Source of the DNA: Acidobacteriota bacterium
GTDB lineage: Bacteria; Acidobacteriota; Terriglobia; Terriglobales; Acidobacteriaceae
Direction of reading: 5' to 3'
Length of the DNA stretch: 64,000 nucleotides
Assembly (NCBI GenBank): GCA_021779935.1
Contig: JAJXZT010000003.1
Span: 62,001 to 126,000 of the forward strand
Position 1 is the first letter of the stretch. Each line of letters opens with the position of its first letter. Of the stretch, positions 17,353-26,721 are shown in pieces. The notes below the pieces were generated by a model that did not search any database, was not told the DNA's origin, and worked only from the letters and a program-made list of their open reading frames with translations. The position numbers and the translations under genes are program-made.

Positions 17353-18279
17353 ATGGAATATCAAAACAACAACGGAAAAAGCGGCTCGGCAACTCTCGCC
17401 AATGACCGCAAGCCTGCCACCGCACAGCAACTCATCCGCGACAACGTCCGCTACCTCATCGAGCAACTTGAGGCCGGACACAGCGAAGCCCTTACCGCGT
17501 TCCTCGACGCGATGGCCCATTTTCACAACTACTCTTTCGGTAACGTTCTGCTAATAGCGCGGCAGAGGCCCACGGCAACACACGTCGCAGGGATGCGAAC
17601 GTGGAACGAGCTTGGACGCCGCGTGAAGCGTGGAGAAAAAGGCATTGCCATTCTCGCGCCCATGATCGCCAAAAATCGCAAGAAGCAGGAACCAGAGACG
17701 GAAGCGGCTGACCCGAATCAGCCCGCGCTGCTCGGATTCCGCCGCGTCTACGTCTGGGACGAAGCACAGACCGACGGCGCACCGCTTCCGGCACTTGGTG
17801 AGACTACCGGCGAAGTCGGCGAATATCACGACCGCCTACGGGAGTTTGTCTCTTCATGCGGCATCGCCCTGGAATACAACGAAGACATCGCACCCGCCCT
17901 TGGTGTTTCCTATGGCGGCAGAATCGCGCTGCTGCCCGGACAGACAAAGGCAGAGGAATTCACCGCCCTTGTCCACGAAACGGCGCACGAATTTCTCCAC
18001 AAGGCCGAACGGCGCACTGCAACCACCAAAACGGTGCGCGAAACGGAGGCAGAAGCGGTAGCCTTTGTCGTCGCGAAGGCCGTCGGCCTGAACGCAAACG
18101 CCAGCGCCTCTTACATTCAGCTTTACCACGGCAACGCCGAGTTGCTGACGGAAAGCCTTGAAGTCGTCCAGCAGATGGCTTCCGTGATCCTGTCGGCAAT
18201 CCAGAAAGAAGACCCCGCCTCACAGGAAGTTCCCGAGTCGCAGATTCCAGCCGAAGAAGCGACCCACACCGCAGCCTGA
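17353..18279 (+). CDS. ArdC-like antirestriction protein
   Basis: 308 residues. Residues about 22-110 are the ArdC N-terminal ssDNA-binding domain, with the typical FHNYSFGNVLLIARQRP and GMRTWNELGRRVKRGEKGIAILAP. The C-terminal half is a zinc metallopeptidase-like domain with H208-E-T-A-H212 and a downstream glutamate in ETEAEAVAFVV. ArdC proteins on conjugative elements protect incoming single-stranded DNA from restriction. The gene opens the plus-strand half of the element, where early-expressed transfer genes often lie. GGAAAAAACA precedes the ATG. Confidence 0.88.
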   Translation: MEYQNNNGKSGSATLANDRKPATAQQLIRDNVRYLIEQLEAGHSEALTAFLDAMAHFHNYSFGNVLLIARQRPTATHVAGMRTWNELGRRVKRGEKGIAILAPMIAKNRKKQEPETEAADPNQPALLGFRRVYVWDEAQTDGAPLPALGETTGEVGEYHDRLREFVSSCGIALEYNEDIAPALGVSYGGRIALLPGQTKAEEFTALVHETAHEFLHKAERRTATTKTVRETEAEAVAFVVAKAVGLNANASASYIQLYHGNAELLTESLEVVQQMASVILSAIQKEDPASQEVPESQIPAEEATHTAA

Positions 18280-18360
18280 ATCGCACAACACCGTTACGCG
18301 GGCAGGTGCAGTGTGCCTGTCCGCACGGCTTCCACCTTCACTCGAAAGGAGAAAATTCTC

Positions 18361-19968
18361 ATGTCTACCGCAGTACGCATCAACAATGAGTATCGCAACC
18401 TGCCCATCGCGCAGTTGCAGGAATCACCCACCAATCCACGCCGCCGATTTGATGAGCACAGCCTCACGGAATTAGCGGACAGCTTCAAGACGCAAGGAAT
18501 ACTGGAACCCTTGCTTGTCCGCACCATCGAGGATGACAAGTTCGAGGTCGTCGCCGGGGCACGCAGATTGCGTGCCGCCAAACTCGCCGCGCTAGAAACT
18601 GTTCCAGTCCGGGTTGTGGAACTCTCGGACGCCGCCTGCGTGGAAACGCAGTTGGTCGAGAATATTCAGAGAGAGGGTGTACATCCTCTGGAGGAAGCCT
18701 TTGCCTTTCACGCTCTCTTGCATACGGATGGACTCCAGTACGACATCCAGACTCTGGCGGCGAAGGCTGGCAAGAGTCCGGCATTCGTGGCAACTCGGCT
18801 GCGTTTGACCGAATTGATTCCACCCATCACAGAGGCATTCCTTGCCGACCAACTCGGTGTTGGACACGCGCTGGAAATCGCCAAGTTGCCCGAAGGCGAA
18901 CAGCAGCGCGCATTCGATGCCGCATTCCGTCCCACGTGGAACGGCGGAAAAGAGAGCCGTGTGTTGCTGCCAGTACGGGAATTGGCGGCATGGATTGAGC
19001 AGAACATTCTGCTTTCGCTCGATTCCGTTCCGTTCGACAAAAGCGACGAAACACTTGCGCCAGACGCCGGAAGTTGCGCGAACTGTCCCAAACGCACTGG
19101 CCACAACACGCTCCTTTTCGATGCGGCCTTGAAAGACAGTTGCACCGACAGTGGTTGCTACAAGAACAAGCTGGACAAACACATCGAGCGGCAGATTGCT
19201 GAAAGGCCAAAGCTCGTGCAGATCACGAGTGCATGGGGAGCACGTGGCGTCAGTGGCGTACTCGGACGCAATCGTTATGTTGCCTTGAATCTTTCGGCGA
19301 AGAACGGACAATCCAAAACGCCGCTCTCGCCTCATCAGAAGCCGTGCAAGCAGATGAGCGAGGCAATTGTGGTGGAGGGCGCGGAACGTGGCCATATTGT
19401 GAAGGTGTGCGCCGATCCGACTTGCCCCGTTCACTTCGCCAACCGTCCCGCGCCCGATCCAGAACAAATGGCAGAGGAGCGTGAACAGCGGCGCAAGGAA
19501 CTGGAGCGGCAGAAGCTCGAAACCACGGTGCGGCACCGAATTTTGGCCGGAGTGCTCAAGCGCATCGGCTTCCCGCTCGACCGTGCCGGTCTCGTTCTGG
19601 TAGCGAGTGCGCTACTGAACAAGCTGGAACCGATACGAAAAGAAGTGCTGGCGCGGCGGCACAAGCTGATTGAAGGGACAACCCGCGAGGTGACATATCC
19701 GCAAGTGCAGCAGGCTATCGTAAAACTGTTACGACAAGTGGACGAAGCTGCGCTGTCAAAGCTGCTAATCGAGGTCGCCTTGCTGGAGGTCGCCGATCAA
19801 ACATCCCCGGGCGATGCGGATGTCCTAACCGCAACGGCCAAACGGCATCGAGTGGATGTGGTGAAGGTTCGCAAGGCGGTTGAGCAAGAGTTTGCCGCCA
19901 AGCGTGCCAAACAAGCGACAAAGCAGAAAAACATTGCGAAAAAGACCACGGCGAAACCCGCTGCGTAA
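18361..19968 (+). CDS. ParB/RepB-like protein with cysteine-rich insert
   Basis: 535 residues. The ATG at 18361 follows AAGGAG. The ParB N-terminal domain is clear: SPTNPRRRFDEHSLTELADSF, then GARRLRAAKLA (66-76), then ENIQREGVHPLEEA (100-113), the boxes that bind CTP and phosphate in ParB clamps. A central helix-turn-helix follows. It also has a CxxC pair (C239, C242) with C261 and C266, a likely zinc knuckle not found in chromosomal ParB, and a lysine-rich tail. No ParA gene is next to it. It may serve element maintenance or regulation instead of classic partition. Confidence 0.85.
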   Translation: MSTAVRINNEYRNLPIAQLQESPTNPRRRFDEHSLTELADSFKTQGILEPLLVRTIEDDKFEVVAGARRLRAAKLAALETVPVRVVELSDAACVETQLVENIQREGVHPLEEAFAFHALLHTDGLQYDIQTLAAKAGKSPAFVATRLRLTELIPPITEAFLADQLGVGHALEIAKLPEGEQQRAFDAAFRPTWNGGKESRVLLPVRELAAWIEQNILLSLDSVPFDKSDETLAPDAGSCANCPKRTGHNTLLFDAALKDSCTDSGCYKNKLDKHIERQIAERPKLVQITSAWGARGVSGVLGRNRYVALNLSAKNGQSKTPLSPHQKPCKQMSEAIVVEGAERGHIVKVCADPTCPVHFANRPAPDPEQMAEEREQRRKELERQKLETTVRHRILAGVLKRIGFPLDRAGLVLVASALLNKLEPIRKEVLARRHKLIEGTTREVTYPQVQQAIVKLLRQVDEAALSKLLIEVALLEVADQTSPGDADVLTATAKRHRVDVVKVRKAVEQEFAAKRAKQATKQKNIAKKTTAKPAA

Positions 19969-19988
19969 ACAGTACGATCTGGCAATTC

Positions 19989-20015
19989 AGGCACTCGGGG
20001 AATATCCGGGTGCCT
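19989..20015 (+). terminator. Terminator-like hairpin after parB
   Basis: AGGCACTCGG/CCGGGTGCCT, a 10-bp stem with one G-T pair and a 7-base loop, followed by TCTCTTT, 20 bases after the parB stop. Confidence 0.6.
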
Positions 20016-20267
20016 TCTCTTTCGGCTCGCCAAGCCCGTGATCCCACCCAGCCAAGGGTTCCTGCTACCGCAGGAGGCTTCTTTACCCACCCCACGGGCC
20101 TGGCGCAGACTGGGTACGCCGACTCGTGAGCTCCTATAGCGACCGGACTCCTCAACTTCCATGTTGCCGACAATCCAGGAGTGATTTGTGGACACTTGCG
20201 CGTTTGTCGGTCGCGATCTGAATAAGCAGCCCTAGTCAGTACGGGAGATGTCCCACAGCTTCAATTT
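20016..20267. other. Non-coding stretch between convergent parB and herA
   Basis: About 250 bases with no gene that I can support. It contains GCGACCGG/TCGGTCGC-like partial inverted repeats but no clear terminator for herA. Confidence 0.4.
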
Positions 20268-21830
20268 TCAATTTCTGCTTTGACGCCGCAGGCTCTCCAC
20301 ACCTGCTCGGATTGCCTCCGCGTCGGAAGCCCTTTCCGCCCATTCTCGCCAGAAGTTTTTCGTCAGGCTCAAGGGAGTTGCCTTGGGCTTATCGAGCTTG
20401 ATTCGTGACGGAAGAAGGATGGAATCGCCCAGAATGATTGCCTCGCCGATGTCGAGAAGAGGAAGTACTTCGGCGATACCGGCCATGCTGTCGGGCATTA
20501 CTGATTTAACCGCTGATTGGTCCTGTTCGTTAGTTAACCGTAGCGCAATAAAATTATTGCATTGGCTTAGAATGGTCTTGCTTACGTCCGACGGCCGCTG
20601 GCTAACAACAAGAAGTGAGAATCCATATTTTCTCCCCTCCTTCGCAATTGTTTCGAACGTGTCAAGGGCGCGTTTAGATGCAGCATCCGCGTCTTGGCGG
20701 ACGGGCAGGTAAAGATGGGCTTCATCGCAGACCATGCAAACCGGAGTGCGGGACGCGGCAAGCATCCAGAATTGAACATCGTACAGTATTCGCGCAAAGA
20801 CACTTACCACAGTCGGGAGAACATCTGACGGGACTTCGGAAAAATCCACTACTTTTATTCCTGATTTATCCTTCCCATGCGTTGAGAGAAATGTCACAGC
20901 GATCTGCTGTAACCACTCATAATTGGTACTCTCCTTCGGCGGCTCGAAAAGGAACCCGTAGCGCCGATCCGCAATCTTGGCTTCCAGCCTGCTAATGAAC
21001 CTCGTGAGCTTTCCGTGCCATGGGCCCTGCTTATCCCGTCCTGAGCTGCCTGTCCCCACTGCAATATCGTCCTGTTGAAGCGCACTGACAAGCGGCTTGA
21101 GCTCATAAGGAACCGGCGAGTCGACCGTAAAGGACGCGAGTACGTCTTTTCGTCCCGCTTTCTCCAAGAACTCGCGTTTCCCCTCAAGTACCAGGCTCGT
21201 AAAGCGCGTTGCCTGATTGGGGGCATTGTTGTCGCTTCTGTCGAGAAGCATCGAAAGCATTTCCTCTCGATTTAAGAGCCAATATGGGAGAAAGAGAATT
21301 TCATTACCCGGGGCCTTAAGGTCTCCGGGGCCAGCAATCTTAAAGTATTCGGCGAATCCGTCTTTCTTATTTCTAGCAAGGGAGGCATATTCTCCATGCA
21401 AATCAAGCAGCAGGATATTCGGATGTTTAAGGGAGTTCGCTCTCTCGAGAATCGATGCCACTGTCCAGCTCTTTCCGCTGCCGGTACTGCCTAATATCGC
21501 GGCATGGCGCTGGAAAAAGCGGTCGCCGTCGGCAACTGCCAGCGCCGTTTGGTCAATGGCGAAGCATCCGAGTCGAAGCGCCGTATCTGGCGTTACTCCC
21601 TGAGACAATACGCCCATGAATGCCGTCAGGTTTACACTTTGAATCAAAAAGCAGGGCTGGTCGATTTGTGGGCATGAATCTGCGCCTCGTTTGAAGGACG
21701 GGCCGGCATCGCCATCCTTAGAGCGATAAGTACCTACCAAAACGGCGCGAATCGTGTCCTGTAGATTCTCCGGCTGCGGGGCCGAATCGTCGTCAGGCTC
21801 TTCGCTAAGCCCTACCGAGTCTACCGGCAA
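20268..21830 (-). CDS. herA: HerA-type ATPase of SIR2-HerA defence (main part, frame-split)
   Basis: 520 residues with no good start: the frame begins with a TTG inside sequence homologous to the middle of a HerA N-terminus. The Walker A loop is GSTGSGKS at 114-121, followed by LLLDLHGEYASL. Walker B is CMVCDEAHLYLP, and SLLVVSQRPSDVS is the sensor/arginine-finger region of the HerA/FtsK class. HerA forms a hexameric DNA-translocating ring; with a SIR2 partner it gives an antiphage complex that depletes NAD. The missing N-terminal domain is read in another frame at 21821-22021. A single indel near the G5 run at 21869-21873 would join them into about 584 residues. Confidence 0.85.
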   Translation of the reverse strand: MPVDSVGLSEEPDDDSAPQPENLQDTIRAVLVGTYRSKDGDAGPSFKRGADSCPQIDQPCFLIQSVNLTAFMGVLSQGVTPDTALRLGCFAIDQTALAVADGDRFFQRHAAILGSTGSGKSWTVASILERANSLKHPNILLLDLHGEYASLARNKKDGFAEYFKIAGPGDLKAPGNEILFLPYWLLNREEMLSMLLDRSDNNAPNQATRFTSLVLEGKREFLEKAGRKDVLASFTVDSPVPYELKPLVSALQQDDIAVGTGSSGRDKQGPWHGKLTRFISRLEAKIADRRYGFLFEPPKESTNYEWLQQIAVTFLSTHGKDKSGIKVVDFSEVPSDVLPTVVSVFARILYDVQFWMLAASRTPVCMVCDEAHLYLPVRQDADAASKRALDTFETIAKEGRKYGFSLLVVSQRPSDVSKTILSQCNNFIALRLTNEQDQSAVKSVMPDSMAGIAEVLPLLDIGEAIILGDSILLPSRIKLDKPKATPLSLTKNFWREWAERASDAEAIRAGVESLRRQSRN

Positions 21831-22021
21831 CCGGGTGATACGCTCGACGATAGAGATAAGTAGTTGGAGGGGGTAGCGCCCTGCACGGCAACCAAATTGC
21901 CAACCATTACCTCCTTCAGCATTTCATGGTCGTCAACGTGTATGAACACACGCATCGTGTCAACTGACATGACCCTGCCAATTGGCTTAATTGAATCGAA
22001 AGACATGACAGAAACTGGCAT
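21821..22021 (-). pseudogene. herA: N-terminal HAS-barrel fragment of HerA, cut by frameshift
   Basis: 66 residues. IGRVMSVDTMRVFIHVDDHE and VGNLVAVQG fit the HAS-barrel that begins HerA ATPases. After GATP the frame runs into unrelated residues and a stop. In the -1 frame the same bases read LQLLISIVERITRLPVD and continue directly into the main ATPase. The ATG at 22021 overlaps the SIR2 stop (TGATG), so the pair was built as one translation unit. The break could be a real mutation, an assembly error in a homopolymer, or recoding. Confidence 0.75.
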
Positions 22022-23058
22022 CAGAGCACTCCTTTGTTGAAACCCTCAAGGTTCCAGAGCTGTTCGGAAACAACAAGCTCTTCGCCGTCTTGATTGACAA
22101 TTCGCGTCCAACCCAAGCCGGGGTACGCGCAGAGAGCGATCACTTCTGTCTCATTGCTGTTCTTTATTACCTTCAATGCATTATCTGAGAGAGTCTGTGT
22201 GACGATAACCGTTGGCTTCGTCAGCTTTAGGTTCGGGCAAAGATACGGCTCCAAATGATCATCATTGAAGCCATATCCAATGAACATAAGCCGGTTAGCT
22301 TTAGAAGCTGCACGGTTTCCCGCATTGCGCTGACCGTCAAAAGCCGAGCGAAAGCTTTCCCGATACTTTGTCGCTCCAGGCGTAATGATCATAGGGACTG
22401 CTCCGGTGTCAATCGGACACCGGACAATCTTGTCCCCAACTTCATACCAATCGAGACTGCCGTGCGGTTTATGCACACACAAGCGAGGGAGAGTTCGAAA
22501 CTGAGGATTCCTGCCCGAAAAGTAGGAGTCGCGATGAGCATCAGTCGATCTTTTTGGGTCCGACTTCCCGTGAAGATAACCAAAAAAGCGGGAATCCACG
22601 CCAATTTCCGCCGCCTCCGTCGCAAACTCAATGAGCCTGTCATAGTTGGTCGTGATAATGTGGAACTCCTTACCCGCCTTGAACAGATGCTTCACAAACG
22701 GAGTAAACGGAAGCTCCCGCTCCCCAGCCAATACCTTCGCGAAGACGTTTCGTTCCTTGGCCGAGATCAACTGTGCCGTCTCCGCGACAATCATTTCAAC
22801 TGTCGCGGGAAGTAGGTCGGCCTTGCCCATAGCGACTTCAAGGTTGTCGCCCGCATCAAGGGCAGCAGCCACGACACCCCAAGCAGAGTCCGGTGCCGCG
22901 GCCAACCTGGGCGGAATCTCACGCCTCAAGTGCTCCGCCAGAGGCCCCATTCCTGGAATGCCTTCTGCGGCCGAGAGGCCAGAGCCCACAACAATGAGAA
23001 GACCCTCCTGGAGATGGTCCTGAAGTCGCCTTTTCACTGCGGACAGTTCCAGAGGCAT
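22021..23058 (-). CDS. SIR2-family NADase of SIR2-HerA defence
   Basis: 345 residues. The Rossmann NAD-binding motif GSGLS is at 25-29, ITTNYDR gives the conserved N138 and D140, and KPHGSLDW supplies the catalytic histidine H199. FIGYGFNDDHL is the late strand of the fold. SIR2 domains of this type in defence systems break down NAD when a phage is sensed, so the host stops growing. HerA is directly downstream and overlapping, which fits the known SIR2-HerA system. It is cargo on the opposite strand from the transfer genes. Confidence 0.9.
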   Translation of the reverse strand: MPLELSAVKRRLQDHLQEGLLIVVGSGLSAAEGIPGMGPLAEHLRREIPPRLAAAPDSAWGVVAAALDAGDNLEVAMGKADLLPATVEMIVAETAQLISAKERNVFAKVLAGERELPFTPFVKHLFKAGKEFHIITTNYDRLIEFATEAAEIGVDSRFFGYLHGKSDPKRSTDAHRDSYFSGRNPQFRTLPRLCVHKPHGSLDWYEVGDKIVRCPIDTGAVPMIITPGATKYRESFRSAFDGQRNAGNRAASKANRLMFIGYGFNDDHLEPYLCPNLKLTKPTVIVTQTLSDNALKVIKNSNETEVIALCAYPGLGWTRIVNQDGEELVVSEQLWNLEGFNKGVL

Positions 23059-23588
23059 ATCTAGCCCATGTAGCTCTTCTTCCGACGGCTTCGATTATAG
23101 GCCGGCCCACGTTTATTCTTCACCGTGTTCTTTTAGGGATCTGCAGTGTAGGGGCTCTTTCCGGGTATCGATCCTGAAAAGTCAGCTTGTGGCGAGGTTT
23201 TTTCCAAAGCTCTGCGGTTCGGGACGGATGACGAGCCACTCGGAAGCAACTCACTCCGGCCTCCTTGTAACGGTGTGGCGTCTTCTTAAGTCACCTCCGT
23301 TACTTTGCACTCGGTAATTGCCCACGAGCGTTCTGTCGAATCTCCGCCAAAGTCTGCGACCCCACCCTGTCACGTAGTTCTGCAACCTCAAAAGGCTTCT
23401 CCATCCCACCCAACGACCTGGCGCGTGCCTTGCTCGTGCTGTATGCCATGTCCAGATGGAATTCTGCAATTTATATCCCAATGGGATAAATCGACTCAAT
23501 AAGAGATAAATCGCCTCCGCAATTCTGGCTTAGGGTTTTCCGAGTACGCGGCGCCAGGCGCTGCGAAAAACGTGGAGGAACTCGATAC
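23059..23588. promoter_or_regulatory. Divergent promoter region between SIR2 and virB2
   Basis: About 530 bases with no gene. It must carry the promoters of the defence pair (leftward) and of the transfer operon (rightward). Its last 120 bases hold the palindrome and direct repeats listed separately. Confidence 0.5.
23474..23513 (+). promoter_or_regulatory. Candidate operator of the transfer operon
   Basis: A perfect palindrome TATCCCA-a-TGGGATA (23474-23488) overlaps the first of two direct repeats GATAAATCG (23485-23493 and 23505-23513). The repeats start 20 bp apart, about two helical turns, so a dimeric regulator could bind one face. It lies about 75-115 bases before virB2. Confidence 0.5.
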
Positions 23589-23915
23589 ATGCAGCCAACT
23601 AACTCTGCACCAATTAAGCGCCGACGATTCGGCCGTCGGCTACGCACCGTCTTACACGTCGCTTCCCTAGCCCTGTTGGCAGCGCCGGCCTACGCCCAGA
23701 GCACGGGTAGCTCGCCTTGGGAGAACGCAGTCAATGTGCTGAAAACCGCTTTTACCGGTCCCATTGCTACCGGACTTTCACTGGTCGCCATCGTCGTTGG
23801 CGGTCTGATGTTCGCCTACGGCGAGGGCCAGTCGAAGCGGATGCTCGCTGGAATCGTCTTCGGCGTGGGAATGGCGATTGGAGCGGTGAACTTCATGGCC
23901 TGGCTTTTCCCATAA
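23589..23915 (+). CDS. VirB2/TrbC-like pilin
   Basis: 108 residues. A long, basic signal peptide (RRRFGRRLRTVLHVASLALLAAPAYAQS) is followed by two hydrophobic segments, IATGLSLVAIVVGGLMFAYG and MLAGIVFGVGMAIGAVNFMAWLF, separated by a short polar loop (EGQSKR). This is the VirB2/TrbC layout for the major subunit of the conjugation pilus. It is the first gene of the mating-pore operon and is followed by virB3 after 27 bases. Confidence 0.85.
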   Translation: MQPTNSAPIKRRRFGRRLRTVLHVASLALLAAPAYAQSTGSSPWENAVNVLKTAFTGPIATGLSLVAIVVGGLMFAYGEGQSKRMLAGIVFGVGMAIGAVNFMAWLFP

Positions 23916-23942
23916 CTCAACGGAAGAAGGAGATAACGCGTC

Positions 23943-24266
23943 ATGGCACTGGGCGGTTCGCGACAGGAATACCGGCACAACAAAGTGTTCAAAGCAATGA
24001 ACCGCCCGCTGACCATCCTGGGGGCCGAGCGCCGTTTGTTCTTTGTTGCCCTGATTTCGGGAGGTGCAATTTTCTCCCTTATGCACTCGCTGTTAGGAGG
24101 GTTCCTGCTCTTCGCGGTGGGAACGATTGCTGCGCAGCAAGCGACCAGGTACGACGTAGAGATTCTGCGGATACTGCTGAACTCCTCTAAGTTCCGTAGG
24201 CGCTATGACCCGATGAAGTGGCAACCGGCGGAGATCCGGATTGTGAGGCGCAATGTTCAAGGTTAA
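23943..24266 (+). CDS. VirB3/TrbD-like membrane protein
   Basis: 107 residues. NKVFKAMNRPLTILGAERRLFF precedes a hydrophobic pair (VALISGGAIFSLMHSLLGGFLLFAVGTIAA), then YDVEILRILLNSSKFRRRYDP. Size, position between VirB2 and VirB4, and the RPLxxxGxxR start match VirB3/TrbD, an inner-membrane part of the type IV secretion channel. AAGGAG precedes the ATG. It overlaps the VirB4 gene by 14 bases. Confidence 0.85.
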   Translation: MALGGSRQEYRHNKVFKAMNRPLTILGAERRLFFVALISGGAIFSLMHSLLGGFLLFAVGTIAAQQATRYDVEILRILLNSSKFRRRYDPMKWQPAEIRIVRRNVQG

Positions 24267-26721
24267 GCAGATCACGAAAGACTGGAGCGAAGCCGGATCG
24301 TTACAGGAGCACATCAACCTGTACGGTTTCTGGGATGAGCACGCGTTCCTGACAAAATCCGGCGACCTCGGCACGGCGCTCAGGATTGGTGGGATCGATT
24401 ACGAGAGTCTCGATCACGCCGGGCGGGACTACACGGTGAAGCGTCTGGAGGCGGCATTCCACACGCTCGACGACAAAACACGGCTGTATCAGATTCTGTT
24501 CAGGCACAATCGGCCTGAAATCCCTTTTCAGCAATATGACAACCCTCTCGTCCGCGCAGCCTTGGAACAGCGAGCGGAATTTCTGCGGTCAAAGGCCGAC
24601 CGGCTCTACTCGGTCGAGATCTTCTGGGTGGTGATGATCGACGGCAGCTACGCGAAGAGCGGCTTGCTGCACGCAATTTCCCAGTTACCCAAACAGCCGC
24701 GATCGGCTTTCGCGCAGTGCAAGGCATTGCTGGCCGGCAATCGGCAACGCACTCTTTTGTACGAGCGCATCGAACGCGACCGTCTGCGTTTGCAACAAAA
24801 GATTCAGAGCTTGAGTGGGCAGCTCAGCGACCTCACCGAGGTCGAGCTGCTAGGGGCGGAGAAGACCTTCCGGCTTGTCCGGCGTCTCGTGAACTTCCGC
24901 CCCTTCAAGATTCAGGAGGCGCGCCTGCACGGCCCGCGCTTCCTCGACTGGCAGTTGTGCGATTCCGAACTGGAGGCGCATCGCGGCTACTTGCGCCTGG
25001 ACGACGACTTTGTCCGTGTCCTGACCCTGAAGGAAATGCCGAGTGAGACTCATCCCCTATTGCTGAATGGGCTCCTCGACATACCGGCAAATTTCCACGT
25101 GGTCTCGGAGTGGCGCCCAGTGGATAACTCGGCAGCGCGCAAGCAGATCAACAAACGCCGCCGCCATTACCACAACTCCAAAACCAGCTTTCTATCGAAC
25201 CTCCAGGACCGGCAAAATACAGGGCCGCGTGACGAATTGGTCGATGACTCGAAGGAAGCCGCAGTGGCTGAGCTGGGGGATGCGCTAACGGCGCTCGGCA
25301 CGGAGGGCAAATCGTTTGGCGAGTTCACACTGTCTGTCGTCATCTACGACGAAGACCGCCGGAAAGTGGATCGCGCCATCACCGAGTTTCAGAAATTGTT
25401 CACCACGCACGACGGAGCGCTGTATGAAGAACGTTACAACCTTCTGAACGCCTTCTTTGCCACGGTCCCCGGTAACAGGCAGTTCAATCTGAGGAAGCAG
25501 TGGTCGCTGAACTCGAATTACGCCGACTTGTCCTTCCTGTTCACGGTGGATTCCGGCAAACGATGGAATGCACACGTGGAGAAGGAATATCTCGCCATTC
25601 TGGAATCGGTGCACGGCATACCCTATTACTTGAATCTTCATAGTGGAGATGTGGCCCACACGCTTGTGCTGGGCGCAACCGGCTCGGGCAAGAGCTTCAC
25701 TCTCAACTTCCTGATCCAGTCCATGCAGAAGTACGAGGCGCTGACATTCATCTTTGATCTTGGTGGCAGCTACGAAACACTGACGCGCGGATTTGGCGGT
25801 ACGTACCTGAACGTCGGACTGAAGAATCCCGGCTTCACTATCAACCCGTTCTCACTGGAGCCGACACACGAGAACCTGAACTTCCTGTATCTATTCACCA
25901 AAGTCTTGATCGAGGCGAACGGGCGTTATGAGCCGACGCCGGAGGATGACAAGGCTTTGTTCGCCGCCATCGAACGTGCCTATAAATTGCCGCTGGAAGT
26001 CCGGACCCTGTCGAACTTCGCATCCATTCTTGGACCGCTCGGAGAGCGGCTCCATCGCTGGACGCAGGCTGGACAGTTTGGCTATCTATTTGACAATACC
26101 CAGGACACGCTGACCTTCTCGCGTTTCCAAAGCTTCAATTTCGATGGCTGGTCAGACTACCCGGACATCTTGGAGCCGCTGCTTTTCTACATATTGCAAC
26201 GGGCGTCCGCTGAGATCGAGAAGCCAGAGAACGCCGCGACCTTTAAAACCTTTGTCATCGATGAGGCATGGATTTTCCTGAAGAACTGCACGATCCGCGA
26301 CTGGATCACGCGGGCCGAAAAGACCTGGCGGAAGAAAAACGCCGCGATGATCCTGGCCACGCAGTCGGTGGTGGAGTTGCAGTCCTCCGAGATGCTGCAC
26401 GTCGTCAACGAATCCTGTCCCTCCAAGATTCTTCTCGCGAACCCGAACATCGATCGCAAACTTTACGCCGACATTTTCCAGCTCAACGACTCGCAGCTTG
26501 CATTGCTGGAGAGCCTCATTCCTAAGCGCGACCTGCTACTGATCCAGCCCGGCAGCACCAAGAAACTGGTGCTGGAAGTCGATGCCCTCAGCTACTGGGT
26601 CGCGACTAACAATGCGCGCGACAACCTGCGCAAGCAGGAATATTTCGCCCGCTACGGAGCAGAAGAAGGATTGCTTCGCCTTGCCCGGGACTATCCCGAC
26701 CCGACGAAAGGAACCCAATGA
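24253..26721 (+). CDS. VirB4/TrbE-like conjugation ATPase
   Basis: 822 residues, the usual VirB4 size. The N-terminal half is the VirB4/CagE domain; the C-terminal half is the ATPase with Walker A GATGSGKS near residue 474-481 and Walker B FVIDEAWIFL near residue 670. ATQSVVELQSSE is the conserved motif after Walker B. It powers substrate transfer and pilus assembly at the inner membrane. It overlaps both neighbours (virB3 by 14 bases, virB9 by 4), so translation is coupled. Confidence 0.93.
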   Translation: MFKVKQITKDWSEAGSLQEHINLYGFWDEHAFLTKSGDLGTALRIGGIDYESLDHAGRDYTVKRLEAAFHTLDDKTRLYQILFRHNRPEIPFQQYDNPLVRAALEQRAEFLRSKADRLYSVEIFWVVMIDGSYAKSGLLHAISQLPKQPRSAFAQCKALLAGNRQRTLLYERIERDRLRLQQKIQSLSGQLSDLTEVELLGAEKTFRLVRRLVNFRPFKIQEARLHGPRFLDWQLCDSELEAHRGYLRLDDDFVRVLTLKEMPSETHPLLLNGLLDIPANFHVVSEWRPVDNSAARKQINKRRRHYHNSKTSFLSNLQDRQNTGPRDELVDDSKEAAVAELGDALTALGTEGKSFGEFTLSVVIYDEDRRKVDRAITEFQKLFTTHDGALYEERYNLLNAFFATVPGNRQFNLRKQWSLNSNYADLSFLFTVDSGKRWNAHVEKEYLAILESVHGIPYYLNLHSGDVAHTLVLGATGSGKSFTLNFLIQSMQKYEALTFIFDLGGSYETLTRGFGGTYLNVGLKNPGFTINPFSLEPTHENLNFLYLFTKVLIEANGRYEPTPEDDKALFAAIERAYKLPLEVRTLSNFASILGPLGERLHRWTQAGQFGYLFDNTQDTLTFSRFQSFNFDGWSDYPDILEPLLFYILQRASAEIEKPENAATFKTFVIDEAWIFLKNCTIRDWITRAEKTWRKKNAAMILATQSVVELQSSEMLHVVNESCPSKILLANPNIDRKLYADIFQLNDSQLALLESLIPKRDLLLIQPGSTKKLVLEVDALSYWVATNNARDNLRKQEYFARYGAEEGLLRLARDYPDPTKGTQ

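Noticed and set aside
21860-21880. Programmed -1 frameshift in HerA
   Set aside because: The bases ACC CCC TCC do not form a classic slippery heptamer and no stimulating hairpin was noticed, so an indel is more likely.
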